Assembly (NCBI RefSeq): GCF_023715205.1
Contig: NZ_JAMBNR010000005.1
Coordinates: 124,001 to 188,000, forward strand
Direction of reading: 5' to 3'
DNA: 64,000 nt
Source of the DNA: Mesobacillus maritimus
Lineage (GTDB): Bacteria > Bacillota > Bacilli > Bacillales > Cytobacillaceae
Shown here piece by piece: positions 32,186-40,812 of the stretch. Made by a program: the position numbers and the translations under genes. The notes beneath the pieces were generated by a model that was not told the DNA's origin, searched no databases, and saw only the letters and a list, made by a program, of their open reading frames with translations. The first letter of the stretch is position 1, and each line of letters begins with the position of its first letter.

Positions 32186-32365
32186 TTAATTGTAACCAGA
32201 GTGGTTTCCTCCACCCATATCTTTCCGTTGTTGTGCTTTAATTTCCGCAAGCTTATCTAATTGTTTATCCGTACTTTCTGGCGGAGTCATCCCGGTTCTT
32301 TTTTCAAAATAAACTGCAATCGCACCGATGATGAATAAAGGGATGAGTATAATTAGCCAAATCAT
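32186..32365 (-). CDS. Small membrane protein (59 aa)
   Basis: A short gene read leftward: ATG at 32365 with GGAGGTG 10 bases upstream, stop at 32186. The product starts MIWLIILIPLFIIGAIAVYF (one transmembrane helix), continues EKRTGMTPPESTDKQLDKLA, then a charged helix and a Gly-rich end GGGNHSGYN. The strong ribosome site, helix and downstream terminator all support a real gene that standard length cut-offs would miss. Function is unknown; similar short single-helix proteins are common in Bacillus. Confidence 0.75.
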   Translation of the reverse strand: MIWLIILIPLFIIGAIAVYFEKRTGMTPPESTDKQLDKLAEIKAQQRKDMGGGNHSGYN

Positions 32366-32566
32366 ATCGATTTAACACCTCCAAGTAAAAAGGATACATA
32401 TACCTTTAACTTAAAACATTTGGTCTTGTTGCTTAATCATTTATTGCTCAAGTTGATTATACCATTTATTTCTAATTAAGTCCGGGAACCTATGATTCTA
32501 GCATATTTATCATAAAAAAGAGGGTTATTTGGGAATCCCACAGAAGTAGATAAGGAGGAATAACGG

Positions 32567-32653
32567 TTGGAAAGGGTACATAGAGTGTATAATGGATTCT
32601 TTTCGTCGTGTGATTTCGCTTTTTACGATACATACAAGCATGTTTTTAAGTAG
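32567..32653 (+). CDS. Possible leader peptide upstream of the LmrB-like exporter
   Basis: A perfect AAGGAGG (32552-32558) sits 8 bases before a TTG that opens a 28-codon frame, MERVHRVYNGFFSSCDFAFY continuing to a TAG at 32653. The exporter starts 60 bases later. Strong ribosome sites without a following gene are rare in this sequence, and leader peptides controlling drug-efflux genes by ribosome stalling are known in Firmicutes. No obvious alternative terminator hairpin is seen, so this remains a suggestion. A TATAAT at 32588-32593 inside the frame offers a competing explanation as promoter sequence. Confidence 0.35.
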   Translation: MERVHRVYNGFFSSCDFAFYDTYKHVFK

Positions 32654-32712
32654 AATGATTTCTTTTGGATTTTTTGAGAATTGGAATTTTAAAAAAATTA
32701 ATGGAGGGACAA

Positions 32713-34146
32713 ATGATGGAGGAAACCCCACAAACTCCAGATATTAAAGTCGCTCCACTGATGGCAGTACTTATATCTGGAGCTTTCGTCGCAATCTTAA
32801 ATCAGACGCTGTTGGTGACAGCGTTGCCGCATATTATGCATGATTTACACTTAACTGAAAACACAGCTCAATGGCTAACCACGATTTTCATGCTTGTTAA
32901 TGGCATCATGATACCCATCACAGCTTTTTTAATTGAAACCTTTACAACAAGGAAATTATTTTTAACCGCTATGGGGCTGTTCATCATCGGAACGGTCATT
33001 TGTGCGTTTGCACCTGCTTTTGGCATGCTGATGGTCGGACGTGTGTTGCAGGCAGCTGGTGCTGGAATTATGATGCCGTTAATGCAAACCATCTTTTTTA
33101 TCATCTTTCCGATTGAAAAGCGTGGGCAAGCGATGGGCTTATTTGGCTTGGTTATTGCCTTTGCACCAGCCATTGGACCGACGTTATCTGGATATATTGT
33201 TGATCAATTTCCATGGCGAGTGTTGTTTTTTATCATTTTACCAATCGCCATTTTGGATTTTCTGTTCGCTTATCTTTTATTAAAAAATGTTACGAAACAA
33301 AGTTTTCCAAAACTCGACCTTGCGTCGATTATTCTTTCGACACTTGGCTTTGGTGGGATTTTGTACGGGTTTAGCAGTGCCGGTAATTATGGGTGGACCA
33401 GTGCTCATGTTCTGATTGGAATCATTGTTGGAGCTCTGACACTGATATCCTTTGTTTTGAGGCAATTCAAGCTAAAACAGCCAATTTTAGAGTTTAAAGT
33501 CTTCCAATACAGGATTTTTACCATTACGACCATCATGGGTATGTTGGTTTTTATTAGCATGATTGGTGGAGCAACGATTCTGCCCATTTATATGCAGAAT
33601 ATGCATGACTATACGGCTCTACAATCTGGATTGATGTTGTTGCCAGGTGCAATTGTTATGGGAATCATGAATCCAATCACAGGGAGAATTTTTGACAAGT
33701 TTGGGGCGAAATGGTTAGCTATTACCGGGTTATCCTTAGTTACAGTATCTACGTTTTTATTTACAGATTTAACAGCGACCACTTCGTTTACATTTCTATC
33801 CGTCGTGAATGCTGTGCGCATGTTAGGAATCTCAATGGTCATGATGCCGGTTACGACTGCAGGTTTGAACCAATTACCGGTCCGCCTGATTCCACACGGG
33901 TCCGCGATGAATAATACGATGCGACAGGTTTCCGCTTCGATTGGAACCGCGCTGCTTGTCACGATAATGACGAGTACGGCATTGAATCCGGCGTCGCATG
34001 GAATAGAGGGCTATATTCACGGTGTCAATGTTGCGTTTATGGTCGCAGGTCTGCTCGCAGCAGCGGGCCTCGTCCTCGCCTGTTTCCTAAAAAATAGCTC
34101 TCCAGCAAACGAAGCAAAACAGCAAGTTGCTCCAACTAAACGATAA
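32713..34146 (+). CDS. DHA2-type MFS multidrug exporter, LmrB-like
   Basis: A 477-residue transporter of the 14-helix DHA2 family. The early helix motif AFVAILNQTLLVTALPHIM is the family's motif D1 region, followed by QWLTTIFMLVNGIMIPI, GRVLQAAGAGIMMPL and the motif C stretch LVIAFAPAIGPTLSGYI (GP near the end, typical of drug-proton antiporters). Close relatives are LmrB, YhcA and Mdr of Bacillus, which export lincosamides and other drugs. The ATG at 32713 has GGAGGGACAA directly upstream. A perfect palindromic terminator of the GGTGCC family follows at 34201. No regulator gene adjoins it. Confidence 0.87.
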   Translation: MMEETPQTPDIKVAPLMAVLISGAFVAILNQTLLVTALPHIMHDLHLTENTAQWLTTIFMLVNGIMIPITAFLIETFTTRKLFLTAMGLFIIGTVICAFAPAFGMLMVGRVLQAAGAGIMMPLMQTIFFIIFPIEKRGQAMGLFGLVIAFAPAIGPTLSGYIVDQFPWRVLFFIILPIAILDFLFAYLLLKNVTKQSFPKLDLASIILSTLGFGGILYGFSSAGNYGWTSAHVLIGIIVGALTLISFVLRQFKLKQPILEFKVFQYRIFTITTIMGMLVFISMIGGATILPIYMQNMHDYTALQSGLMLLPGAIVMGIMNPITGRIFDKFGAKWLAITGLSLVTVSTFLFTDLTATTSFTFLSVVNAVRMLGISMVMMPVTTAGLNQLPVRLIPHGSAMNNTMRQVSASIGTALLVTIMTSTALNPASHGIEGYIHGVNVAFMVAGLLAAAGLVLACFLKNSSPANEAKQQVAPTKR

Positions 34147-34200
34147 TTTGTTAGGAAGATCTACTTCAGGATAAAAGTTCACATGTAAAAAATGTAAGGT

Positions 34201-34243
34201 GCCAGGCACCATCCAGAAACTGGATGGTGCCTGGCGTTTTTTT
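34201..34243 (+). terminator. Terminator made from GGTGCC palindrome, copy 3
   Basis: GCCAGGCACCATCCAG (34201-34216) pairs perfectly with CTGGATGGTGCCTGGC (34220-34235) across AAA, followed by GTTTTTTT. A 16-bp stem with a U tail is a strong intrinsic terminator. Confidence 0.9.
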
Positions 34244-34389
34244 GCCTATTGACCTTTTCTAAACACGGTGTTATGATTTTTCTTTTTGACAAATAATCAC
34301 TTTAATTAGCTTACTTATCTGTAGAACATTTTTTGTCATAAATAGTGCTTATAATAAAAATAGATTATGAGAAGGAAGGTGTTGTTCAG

Positions 34390-35589
34390 GTGACATCCGA
34401 ACAGCGAAAAAAACTTGGGATATTAATGATCAATATGTTTATTGCGATAGGTAGTTTCGGGATCATAATTCCGATTTTACCAGCTTATTTAGAATCCATC
34501 GGCGAAGGAGGAACAGCGGCTGGTTTAATGATTGCGATTTTTGCAGGTGCACAGTTTATTATGTCGCCGATTGCTGGAAAGTGGACGGATCAATATGGAC
34601 GTCGAAAAATGATTATTAGCGGTTTGATTGGCTTAACTCTTTCGATGTTTATCTTTTATGCGTTTGATAATATCTGGTGGCTTTATACTTCCCGAGTGAT
34701 TGGGGGAATTGGAGCAGCCTTGATGATTCCGGCGATATTCGCCTATGTAGCAGATATTACGACAATTGGTCAACGGGCGAGAGGGAATAGTTTAGTTTCA
34801 GCTGCGATGTCTCTAGGGATTGTGGTTGGACCTGGGATTGGCGGGTTTTTGGCTGATTTTGGTCTGAAAATGCCTTTCCTCATTTCGGCGTTAGTTTCTC
34901 TTGTGGCGGTTGTTTTTTCAGTCATTGTCCTTAAAGAAAGTCAAACAGAAAAACCTGATTTTACAATCCAAGTCGATGAATCGATGGCAAAGAAAATGGC
35001 TCGTTCAGTCAAAATGCCTTATTTCATTCCATTGGTGATTACGCTCGTGATGAGCTTCGGATTGATGGCTTACGAATCTGTTCTTGGGCTGTTTGTAGAC
35101 AATCAATTTGGTGCTTCTCCGAAAGAAATTGCCGTCATGATTACTAGCACAGGAATTGTTAGTGTGATTGTGCAATTATTTATTGTCGACCGAATTGTAA
35201 CGATATATGGAGAACGAAAGGTGTTAAATATCTTTTTAGGGGTAGTGGCATTTGGGTTCCTATTGTCCTTATTTGCTTCTACGTATCTTTTATTCTTCGC
35301 TATCACTCTATTAATCTTCCTTGCAACATCCATTTTACGACCGGTGTTAAACACCCTTATATCAAAACTAGCGGACAATGAACAAGGCTTTGCCATGGGA
35401 ATGAACAACGCTTATATGAGCATTGGGAATGTCTTAGGGCCAACACTAGCAGGTTTGCTCTATGATGTGAACATTATTTATCCATTTATTTTAGGGTTAC
35501 TCTTGTTAATTGCGACCCTATTTACGACATTTATGTGGCAAAAACAATCTACCGAAACGGTAACAAAAAAAGTAAAATTAAAAGTCTAA
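34390..35589 (+). CDS. 12-helix MFS drug exporter, NorA/Bmr/Blt-like
   Basis: A 399-residue major facilitator with two six-helix halves. Motif A appears as GKWTDQYGRRKMII, motif B as SRVIGGIGAALMIPA, and motif C as SLGIVVGPGIGGFLADFG, the pattern of DHA1 drug-proton antiporters such as NorA, Bmr and Blt. An acidic loop between the halves (QTEKPDFTIQVDESMAKK) is cytoplasmic. The GTG at 34390 is chosen because GGAAGGTG lies 8 bases upstream; an earlier in-frame codon at 34345 has no site. It is a separate transcription unit from the upstream exporter, since a terminator lies between, and it ends in a palindromic terminator of the same family. Confidence 0.87.
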   Translation: MTSEQRKKLGILMINMFIAIGSFGIIIPILPAYLESIGEGGTAAGLMIAIFAGAQFIMSPIAGKWTDQYGRRKMIISGLIGLTLSMFIFYAFDNIWWLYTSRVIGGIGAALMIPAIFAYVADITTIGQRARGNSLVSAAMSLGIVVGPGIGGFLADFGLKMPFLISALVSLVAVVFSVIVLKESQTEKPDFTIQVDESMAKKMARSVKMPYFIPLVITLVMSFGLMAYESVLGLFVDNQFGASPKEIAVMITSTGIVSVIVQLFIVDRIVTIYGERKVLNIFLGVVAFGFLLSLFASTYLLFFAITLLIFLATSILRPVLNTLISKLADNEQGFAMGMNNAYMSIGNVLGPTLAGLLYDVNIIYPFILGLLLLIATLFTTFMWQKQSTETVTKKVKLKV

Positions 35590-35608
35590 AATGGAAATTC
35601 TCTACCAG

Positions 35609-35648
35609 GTGCCAGGCACCATCCAGAAAACTGGATGGTGCCTGGCAC
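35609..35648 (+). terminator. Terminator made from GGTGCC palindrome, copy 4
   Basis: GTGCCAGGCACCATCCAG (35609-35626) pairs perfectly with CTGGATGGTGCCTGGCAC (35631-35648) across AAAA. Outer arms AAAATGGAAA and TTTCCATTTT (35588-35658) extend it. Confidence 0.85.
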
Positions 35649-35739
35649 TTTCCATTTTCATTCCATTTCTTTTGCATAGGTTTCCTCCGTCTGCAAAAAA
35701 TACCAAGGGTGTATGAGAAATGACTAAGGAGGGAATTTG

Positions 35740-37635
35740 ATGAAGCGGCTTTATCTTTTTGTTCTTTCCGTGATCATGCTGGTTGCTGCGGCAGGTTGTG
35801 CAGGTAATCAACAGTACTCACAATATTTGTTAAAGAAAAGGAACCAAAATGATCAGTCTTCGACATTTGAGATTTCACAGACCCCAGTTGAACAGGGGGG
35901 AACTCTAAAGGATGATGGGAGAGACGAACGTGAAGCAGGTCATCCTAGTGAGCAACACCAGGATGATACCAAACACATCCCCGACGAATCACTTTCACTA
36001 AACACTGAGGGAAACGTCGGCTTTATGAACAACTCTCAAACGACAGGTGGGGGTGCTTCAGCTGAATACCATGGTCATATTTCAGACCGACCAGAACTGA
36101 AAAACAAAAAAAACCAACCTCCCGCAGCCAATAACCGTTATAAGCAGATTCAATTACTCGGAATCAATGATTTGCACGGGCAGCTAAATGTCACTCGCCG
36201 TGTCGCCGGAAAAAATGCAGGACGCGTCGATTATTTAGCGGCATATTTAAAGCAACGGGAAGCCGAAAACCCGAAGAATACGCTGTATGTTCAAGCTGGT
36301 GATATGATTGGCGCAAGTCCACCGGTTTCCGCGCTGTTACAAGATGAGCCAACAATTGAAATTCTCGACAAACTAGGCTTTGATATCGGGACAGTAGGTA
36401 ATCACGAATTTGATGAAGGACTTAACGAATTAAAGCGTTTAATTAATGGCGGTACGCATGAAATAACCGGGAATTTTGCCGGTTCAAAGTCCCCATGGGT
36501 AGTGGCCAATGTCGTCGATAAAAAAACAAATGAACCGATTCTCCCACCGTATAAAATTTTAAAAGTAAATGGGATGCCAATTGCTTTTATTGGGGTTGTG
36601 TATTCTGAAACGCCATCCATTGTGGTTCCAAGTGGTGTTGCAGGGTTAAAATTTACCGATGAAGTCGAAGCCATCAATCGGTATATCCCTGAAATTAAAA
36701 AACAAGGAGTCAAGGCGATTGTTGTTCTAGCCCATAATCCTGGTTCGTCGGGACCAAACGGAGAAAATCCTACAGGTGAACTTGTTGAACTCGCTAAAGG
36801 TGTCGATGATGAAGTCGATATCATTTTTGGTGGACATAATCATGCTTATATGAATGCGACTGTCGACAATAAGCTATTGGTGCAATCCTATTCATATGGC
36901 ACCGCTTTTTCAGATGTGGACATTGAAATTGACCCTAAGACAAAGGACATTGTTAGCAAAAGAGCTGAGATCGTAACCACATTCCATGAGGGCATCGAGC
37001 CAGATACTGAAATTTCACAGCTTCTTTCTGAGTACGAAATGGAGGTCGAACCAATCGTCAATCAAGTGATCGGTTCAACTAGTGTAGACTTGACTGCCGC
37101 TCGAAATGAAAATGGTGAAAGCATCATGGGGAACCTTGTAGCAGATGCCCAGCGCCAGGCAATGGGAACCGATTTTGCGCTGATGAATCCTGGTGGCATT
37201 CGCGCGGATCTGTTAGCGGGTGATATTCGCTGGGGAGATATTTATACAGTCCAACCATTTAATAATGATTTAGTCAAAATGACGATGACTGGACAGCAAA
37301 TTATCGATGTTCTGAATCAGCAATGGGCGGGCACGAACCCAATCATGTTGCAAATTTCCGGTTTTACCTATACATGGGATGGCCGCGAATCCGCAGGGAA
37401 TAAAGTTGTGCAAGTTCAACTACCAGACGGAACAAGCCTTGATCCAAATAGCACCTACACCGTCACAGTCAATTTATTTCTTGCAGATGGTGGCGACGGA
37501 TTTACTGTCTTTAAGAAAGGGAAAGACCGGGAAGTAGGACCAGTTGATTTGGATGCACTCGTTGATTTTATTGCAGACCAACCAGCGGGTTTCTCTTATG
37601 AAATTGATGGTCGAATCAAACGTGTAGATTATTAA
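35740..37635 (+). CDS. Lipoprotein 5'-nucleotidase / 2',3'-cyclic phosphodiesterase
   Basis: A 631-residue exported enzyme. The N-terminus has a lipoprotein signal (LFVLSVIMLVAAAGC, lipobox AAGC) and a 100-residue hydrophilic linker. The metallophosphatase domain begins near residue 140 with QLLGINDLHGQLN and shows GDMIGASPP, GNHEFDEG, LAHNPG and FGGHNHAYM, which carry the two-metal site. The C-terminal nucleotidase domain has GNLVADAQRQAM, MNPGGIRADL, WGDIYTVQPFNNDLVKM and GGDGFTVF. It should release nucleosides and phosphate from extracellular nucleotides. It sits just upstream of the pyrimidine-regulated codBA unit, which would use released cytosine, although the two are separately promoted. 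No LPXTG sorting signal is present. Confidence 0.9.
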   Translation: MKRLYLFVLSVIMLVAAAGCAGNQQYSQYLLKKRNQNDQSSTFEISQTPVEQGGTLKDDGRDEREAGHPSEQHQDDTKHIPDESLSLNTEGNVGFMNNSQTTGGGASAEYHGHISDRPELKNKKNQPPAANNRYKQIQLLGINDLHGQLNVTRRVAGKNAGRVDYLAAYLKQREAENPKNTLYVQAGDMIGASPPVSALLQDEPTIEILDKLGFDIGTVGNHEFDEGLNELKRLINGGTHEITGNFAGSKSPWVVANVVDKKTNEPILPPYKILKVNGMPIAFIGVVYSETPSIVVPSGVAGLKFTDEVEAINRYIPEIKKQGVKAIVVLAHNPGSSGPNGENPTGELVELAKGVDDEVDIIFGGHNHAYMNATVDNKLLVQSYSYGTAFSDVDIEIDPKTKDIVSKRAEIVTTFHEGIEPDTEISQLLSEYEMEVEPIVNQVIGSTSVDLTAARNENGESIMGNLVADAQRQAMGTDFALMNPGGIRADLLAGDIRWGDIYTVQPFNNDLVKMTMTGQQIIDVLNQQWAGTNPIMLQISGFTYTWDGRESAGNKVVQVQLPDGTSLDPNSTYTVTVNLFLADGGDGFTVFKKGKDREVGPVDLDALVDFIADQPAGFSYEIDGRIKRVDY

Positions 37636-37666
37636 TTAGAAAAACAATAAACTTCAGAAAAAAGTG

Positions 37667-37695
37667 TTGACACATTTTCAGTATTCTGCAATAAT
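37667..37695 (+). promoter_or_regulatory. Promoter of codBA
   Basis: TTGACA (37667-37672), 17 bases, AATAAT (37690-37695). Transcription would start near 37702, just before the PyrR attenuator. Confidence 0.75.
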
Positions 37696-37720
37696 AAAAT
37701 CAATTAAATACTGGTACCTT

Positions 37721-37755
37721 TAATTCAGTCCCGTGAGGCTGACAAGGACAGCGGA
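37721..37755 (+). promoter_or_regulatory. PyrR-binding anti-antiterminator of codBA
   Basis: TTCAGTCCCGTGAGGCTGAC then AAGGACAG matches the PyrR binding loop known from Bacillus pyr leaders (AGTCC-GAGAGGCT-GAAGG pattern). UMP- or UTP-bound PyrR stabilises this hairpin, which blocks an antiterminator and lets the downstream terminator form. Here it would shut down cytosine uptake and deamination when pyrimidines are plentiful. Confidence 0.85.
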
Positions 37756-37811
37756 ATGTTGACAATCCATTGGGTGAGGTGTAACTACCCTTTAGATTGT
37801 CATGGAGAAGA

Positions 37812-37846
37812 GGCTTCTTGTCGGAAAACGGCAAGAAGCCTTTTTT
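37812..37846 (+). terminator. Attenuator terminator in the codBA leader
   Basis: GGCTTCTTG-T-CG pairs with CG-G-CAAGAAGCC around GAAAA, followed by TTTTTT. It lies about 100 bases before codB, so transcripts must read through it. Confidence 0.88.
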
Positions 37847-37943
37847 CGTTCTCCAGCACAGCACCTAGGTGCATTCCATCGACCATACTCGAAGAATCCT
37901 TCGGTACCAGTTTCAAACAATTTTGAAATTGGAGGAATAAAAA

Positions 37944-39212
37944 ATGAAAAAGGTAGACTTGGATTTTTCGTTAGAGGCGGTACCACAAGCGAATAGGAAT
38001 GGGTTTTGGAAAATGCTTGCGGTCATGTTAGGACTGACTTTCTTTTCAGCGAGTATGACTAGCGGTGGAACATTGGGCTTGGGTTTAACTTTTAGCGAAT
38101 TTATGTTCATCGTATTAGCAGGTAACTTGATTCTTGGCGCTTATACCGGTGCACTGGCCTATATTGCTGCGAAAACAGGATTATCTACGCATCTTTTAAC
38201 GCGGTATGCTTTTGGTGTAAAAGGTTCTTATCTTTCCTCATTTTTACTAGCATCAACACAAATTGGATGGTTTGGAGTCGGAGTTGCGATGTTCGCGGTG
38301 CCTGTTCACCGCGTAACAGGGATCGATACGACAATACTGATCATCATCATGGGAGCGTTGATGACTGTGACCGCCATTTTTGGGATGAAAGCATTAGCAA
38401 TTTTAAGTTTTATTGCCGTCCCACTCATCGCAATGCTAGGAAGCTTCTCGATGGTGAAAGCAACGGAAACACTCGGTGGAATGGAAGGCTTGATGAGTTA
38501 CCAACCAACAGAAGCGATTGGACTGGCAACAGCTTTAACCATCTGTATCGGGTCCTTTATCTCTGCAGGTACACTGACACCAGACTTTGCCCGCTTTGCA
38601 AAAACAAAACGGTCTTCTGTCATCACAACACTGATTGCTTTCTTCCTAGGCAACTCATTAATGTTCTTGTTCGGTGCTATTGGGGCAATCGCTACAGGGT
38701 TTGCGGATATTTCAGAAGTCATGTTTTTACAAAAATTAATTCTTCCAGCGATTTTAGTTCTAGGATTGAACATTTGGACGACAAACGATAATGCTCTGTA
38801 CGCTTCTGGTCTAGGATTCTCAAACATTACAAAAATCGCTAAAAAGAAAGTCGTTGTGTTCAACGGAATTCTCGGAACCATTGCAGCGATGTGGTTATAC
38901 AACCATTTTGTCGGGTGGTTAAGCATCTTAGGTGCAGCGTTGCCACCAATTGGCGCGATTATCTTAGCAGATTATTTCATCGTCAGACGAGGAAATTACA
39001 AAGAGTTTAAAGACATGAAATTTAAGCAGGTAAACTGGGTTGCGATTTTAGCATGGGGCACAGGTGTTATGGCTGCAAACTTAGTCCCAGGCATTCCGCC
39101 AATTAACGGATTATTAGGAGCTGCGGTGACGTTCGTGATTGTCTCCAAACTTGTTGCTCAATTGGAAGCGAAAAAGACAGTAATGACGAAATTTGAAGAG
39201 GTGGGTTCATAA
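37944..39212 (+). CDS. codB: Cytosine permease CodB
   Basis: A 422-residue, 12-helix transporter of the nucleobase-cation symporter-1 family. The N-terminus VDLDFSLEAVPQANRNGFWK, then MTSGGTLGLGLTFSEF, STQIGWFGVGVAMFAVPV, ICIGSFISAGTLTPDFARF and LNIWTTNDNALYASGLGFSN all match CodB. It brings cytosine into the cell with a cation. GGAGGAATAAAA precedes the ATG. It is followed at once by codA (TAA directly abutting ATG), and the pair is controlled by the PyrR attenuator upstream. Confidence 0.93.
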   Translation: MKKVDLDFSLEAVPQANRNGFWKMLAVMLGLTFFSASMTSGGTLGLGLTFSEFMFIVLAGNLILGAYTGALAYIAAKTGLSTHLLTRYAFGVKGSYLSSFLLASTQIGWFGVGVAMFAVPVHRVTGIDTTILIIIMGALMTVTAIFGMKALAILSFIAVPLIAMLGSFSMVKATETLGGMEGLMSYQPTEAIGLATALTICIGSFISAGTLTPDFARFAKTKRSSVITTLIAFFLGNSLMFLFGAIGAIATGFADISEVMFLQKLILPAILVLGLNIWTTNDNALYASGLGFSNITKIAKKKVVVFNGILGTIAAMWLYNHFVGWLSILGAALPPIGAIILADYFIVRRGNYKEFKDMKFKQVNWVAILAWGTGVMAANLVPGIPPINGLLGAAVTFVIVSKLVAQLEAKKTVMTKFEEVGS

Positions 39213-40481
39213 ATGATTATACAAAATGCAAAACTAAGAGGCCGAAACGGATTATGGAATATTAAAATTAATGAAGGGAAAATTACTGAGATTACACAAG
39301 AACAATTGCCAGTGAATGATCAACAGGTGTTAGACACAGGGGGTTCCCTTGTGACTGCACCGTTTATCGAACCACATATCCATTTGGATACCACGTTGAC
39401 AGCAGGCGAACCTGAATGGAACCAGAGCGGAACCTTGTTTGAAGGAATTCAACGCTGGGCTCAGCGTAAAGAAAGTTTAACCATTGAAGATGTAAAAACA
39501 AGAGCAAAAACTGCGTTGAAATGGCAAATCGCTCAAGGGATACAGCATGTCCGCACGCATGTAGACGTAACAGATCCCGATTTAACCGCCTTAAAGGCAA
39601 TGTTAGAAGTAAAAGAAGAACTATCTTCTTACGTGGACCTTCAGCTTGTTGCTTTTCCACAAGAAGGCATTCTTTCGTATCCAAACGGGGAAGAGCTTTT
39701 AGAAGAAGCGTTAAAAATGGGAGCTGATGTCGTTGGCGGTATCCCGCACTATGAATTTACACGTGAGTATGGCGTGACATCAATGAAAAAGGCGTTTGAT
39801 TTGGCGGAAAAATACGACCGTCTTGTCGACATTCATTGCGATGAGATCGATGATGAACAATCACGTTTTGTCGAGGTGGTCGCAGCTGAAGCCTATGAAC
39901 GCGGATTAGGGAGTCGTGTCACAGCAAGCCACACAACAGCAATGGGTTCTTATAATGATGCATACGCTTCAAAACTGTTTCGTTTATTAAAATTATCAGA
40001 AATCAATTTTGTAGCAAATCCACTCGTTAACATACATCTTCAAGGAAGATTTGACACGTACCCGAAACGAAGAGGAATGACACGCGTAAAAGAATTAGTC
40101 GAAGCTGGTTTGAATGTTTCATTCGGCCATGACGATATTTTCGACCCATGGTATCCACTAGGAACAGGAAATATGCTCCAAGTCGTGCATATGGGCATTC
40201 ACGTAGCACAATTAATGGGTTACGAGCAAATCGTTCGTTCTTTTGACCTGATTACTGACAACAGCGCGAAAACCCTGCACATCGAAGACCGCTATGGAAT
40301 CGAAGTCGGGAAGACAGCGAATCTGATTGTATTAGATGCAGAAAATGAATATGAAGCCATTCGCAAACAAGCCGCCGTCCGCTACTCCATCCGCAACGGC
40401 CAAATCATTGCCGAAACGAAACCACGTGAAACAAGCATTCAACTAGGCGAAACTTACGAACAAGTGACTTTTAACAAATAG
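39213..40481 (+). CDS. codA: Cytosine deaminase CodA
   Basis: A 422-residue metal-dependent hydrolase of the amidohydrolase TIM-barrel family that converts cytosine to uracil and ammonia. Metal ligands are visible: His55 and His57 in PHIHLDTTL, a His in [12 protein letters not shown], and an Asp in [19 protein letters not shown], with [11 protein letters not shown] between. The [14 protein letters not shown] stretch is a strong CodA marker, separating it from other amidohydrolases. GAGGTGGG precedes the ATG from inside the end of codB. It works with CodB in pyrimidine salvage and ends at a short terminator. Confidence 0.94.
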   Translation: MIIQNAKLRGRNGLWNIKINEGKITEITQEQLPVNDQQVLDTGGSLVTAPFIEPHIHLDTTLTAGEPEWNQSGTLFEGIQRWAQRKESLTIEDVKTRAKTALKWQIAQGIQHVRTHVDVTDPDLTALKAMLEVKEELSSYVDLQLVAFPQEGILSYPNGEELLEEALKMGADVVGGIPHYEFTREYGVTSMKKAFDLAEKYDRLVDIHCDEIDDEQSRFVEVVAAEAYERGLGSRVTASHTTAMGSYNDAYASKLFRLLKLSEINFVANPLVNIHLQGRFDTYPKRRGMTRVKELVEAGLNVSFGHDDIFDPWYPLGTGNMLQVVHMGIHVAQLMGYEQIVRSFDLITDNSAKTLHIEDRYGIEVGKTANLIVLDAENEYEAIRKQAAVRYSIRNGQIIAETKPRETSIQLGETYEQVTFNK

Positions 40482-40482
40482 G

Positions 40483-40510
40483 TAGCAGGAAACTGCTCCC
40501 TTTTTATTTT
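40483..40510 (+). terminator. Terminator of codBA
   Basis: A short AGCAG-GAAA-CTGCT hairpin followed by CCCTTTTTATTTT, just after the codA stop. Confidence 0.65.
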
Positions 40511-40648
40511 GGTTACTAACAAGCATAGTGCATGGTTATTAGTGAAAAGGGTGTTGATAAAAACTGTGCATAGTGCGTCAATACAAAAGAAAGGCAAACG
40601 AAAAACAAAAGATTGTCTCACTGCCCGTATAGTTGAAAACACAATCCC

Positions 40649-40721
40649 ACGGTAACCGGGAGCGTGACTTGATGCCCATCCAGTCAAAAAAAATCACTTT
40701 GACGGTAACCGAGAGCTACTT
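40649..40721. repeat. Pair of CGGTAACCGRGAGC repeats
   Basis: CACGGTAACCGGGAGCGTGA near 40649 and GACGGTAACCGAGAGCTACT near 40701 are two related copies about 52 bases apart, each with the small palindrome CGGTAACCG. They lie in the convergent gap between codA and the siderophore operon. The rest of that 330-base gap holds only the terminators. Confidence 0.5.
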
Positions 40722-40776
40722 TCATTTCCCACCCTAATCAAAGCCAACACAACGTAAAAAGTTTTACGCCTTCAAC

Positions 40777-40804
40777 AAAAAAAGCCCCAAACAAAGGGGA
40801 CTTT
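40777..40804 (-). terminator. Terminator of the siderophore transport operon
   Basis: On the minus strand AAAGTCCCC pairs with GGGGCTTT, then TTTTTG. It follows the last permease gene. Confidence 0.8.
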
Positions 40805-40812
40805 AAAAAACA

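Noticed and set aside
32868-33962. Several antisense frames within the LmrB-like exporter gene.
   Set aside because: All are antisense to conserved MFS motifs and lack ribosome sites.
38267-38791. A 174-codon frame overlapping codB in another frame.
   Set aside because: It lies wholly inside codB, which has clear transporter motifs; the alternative product is Cys/His-rich nonsense typical of frame shadows.
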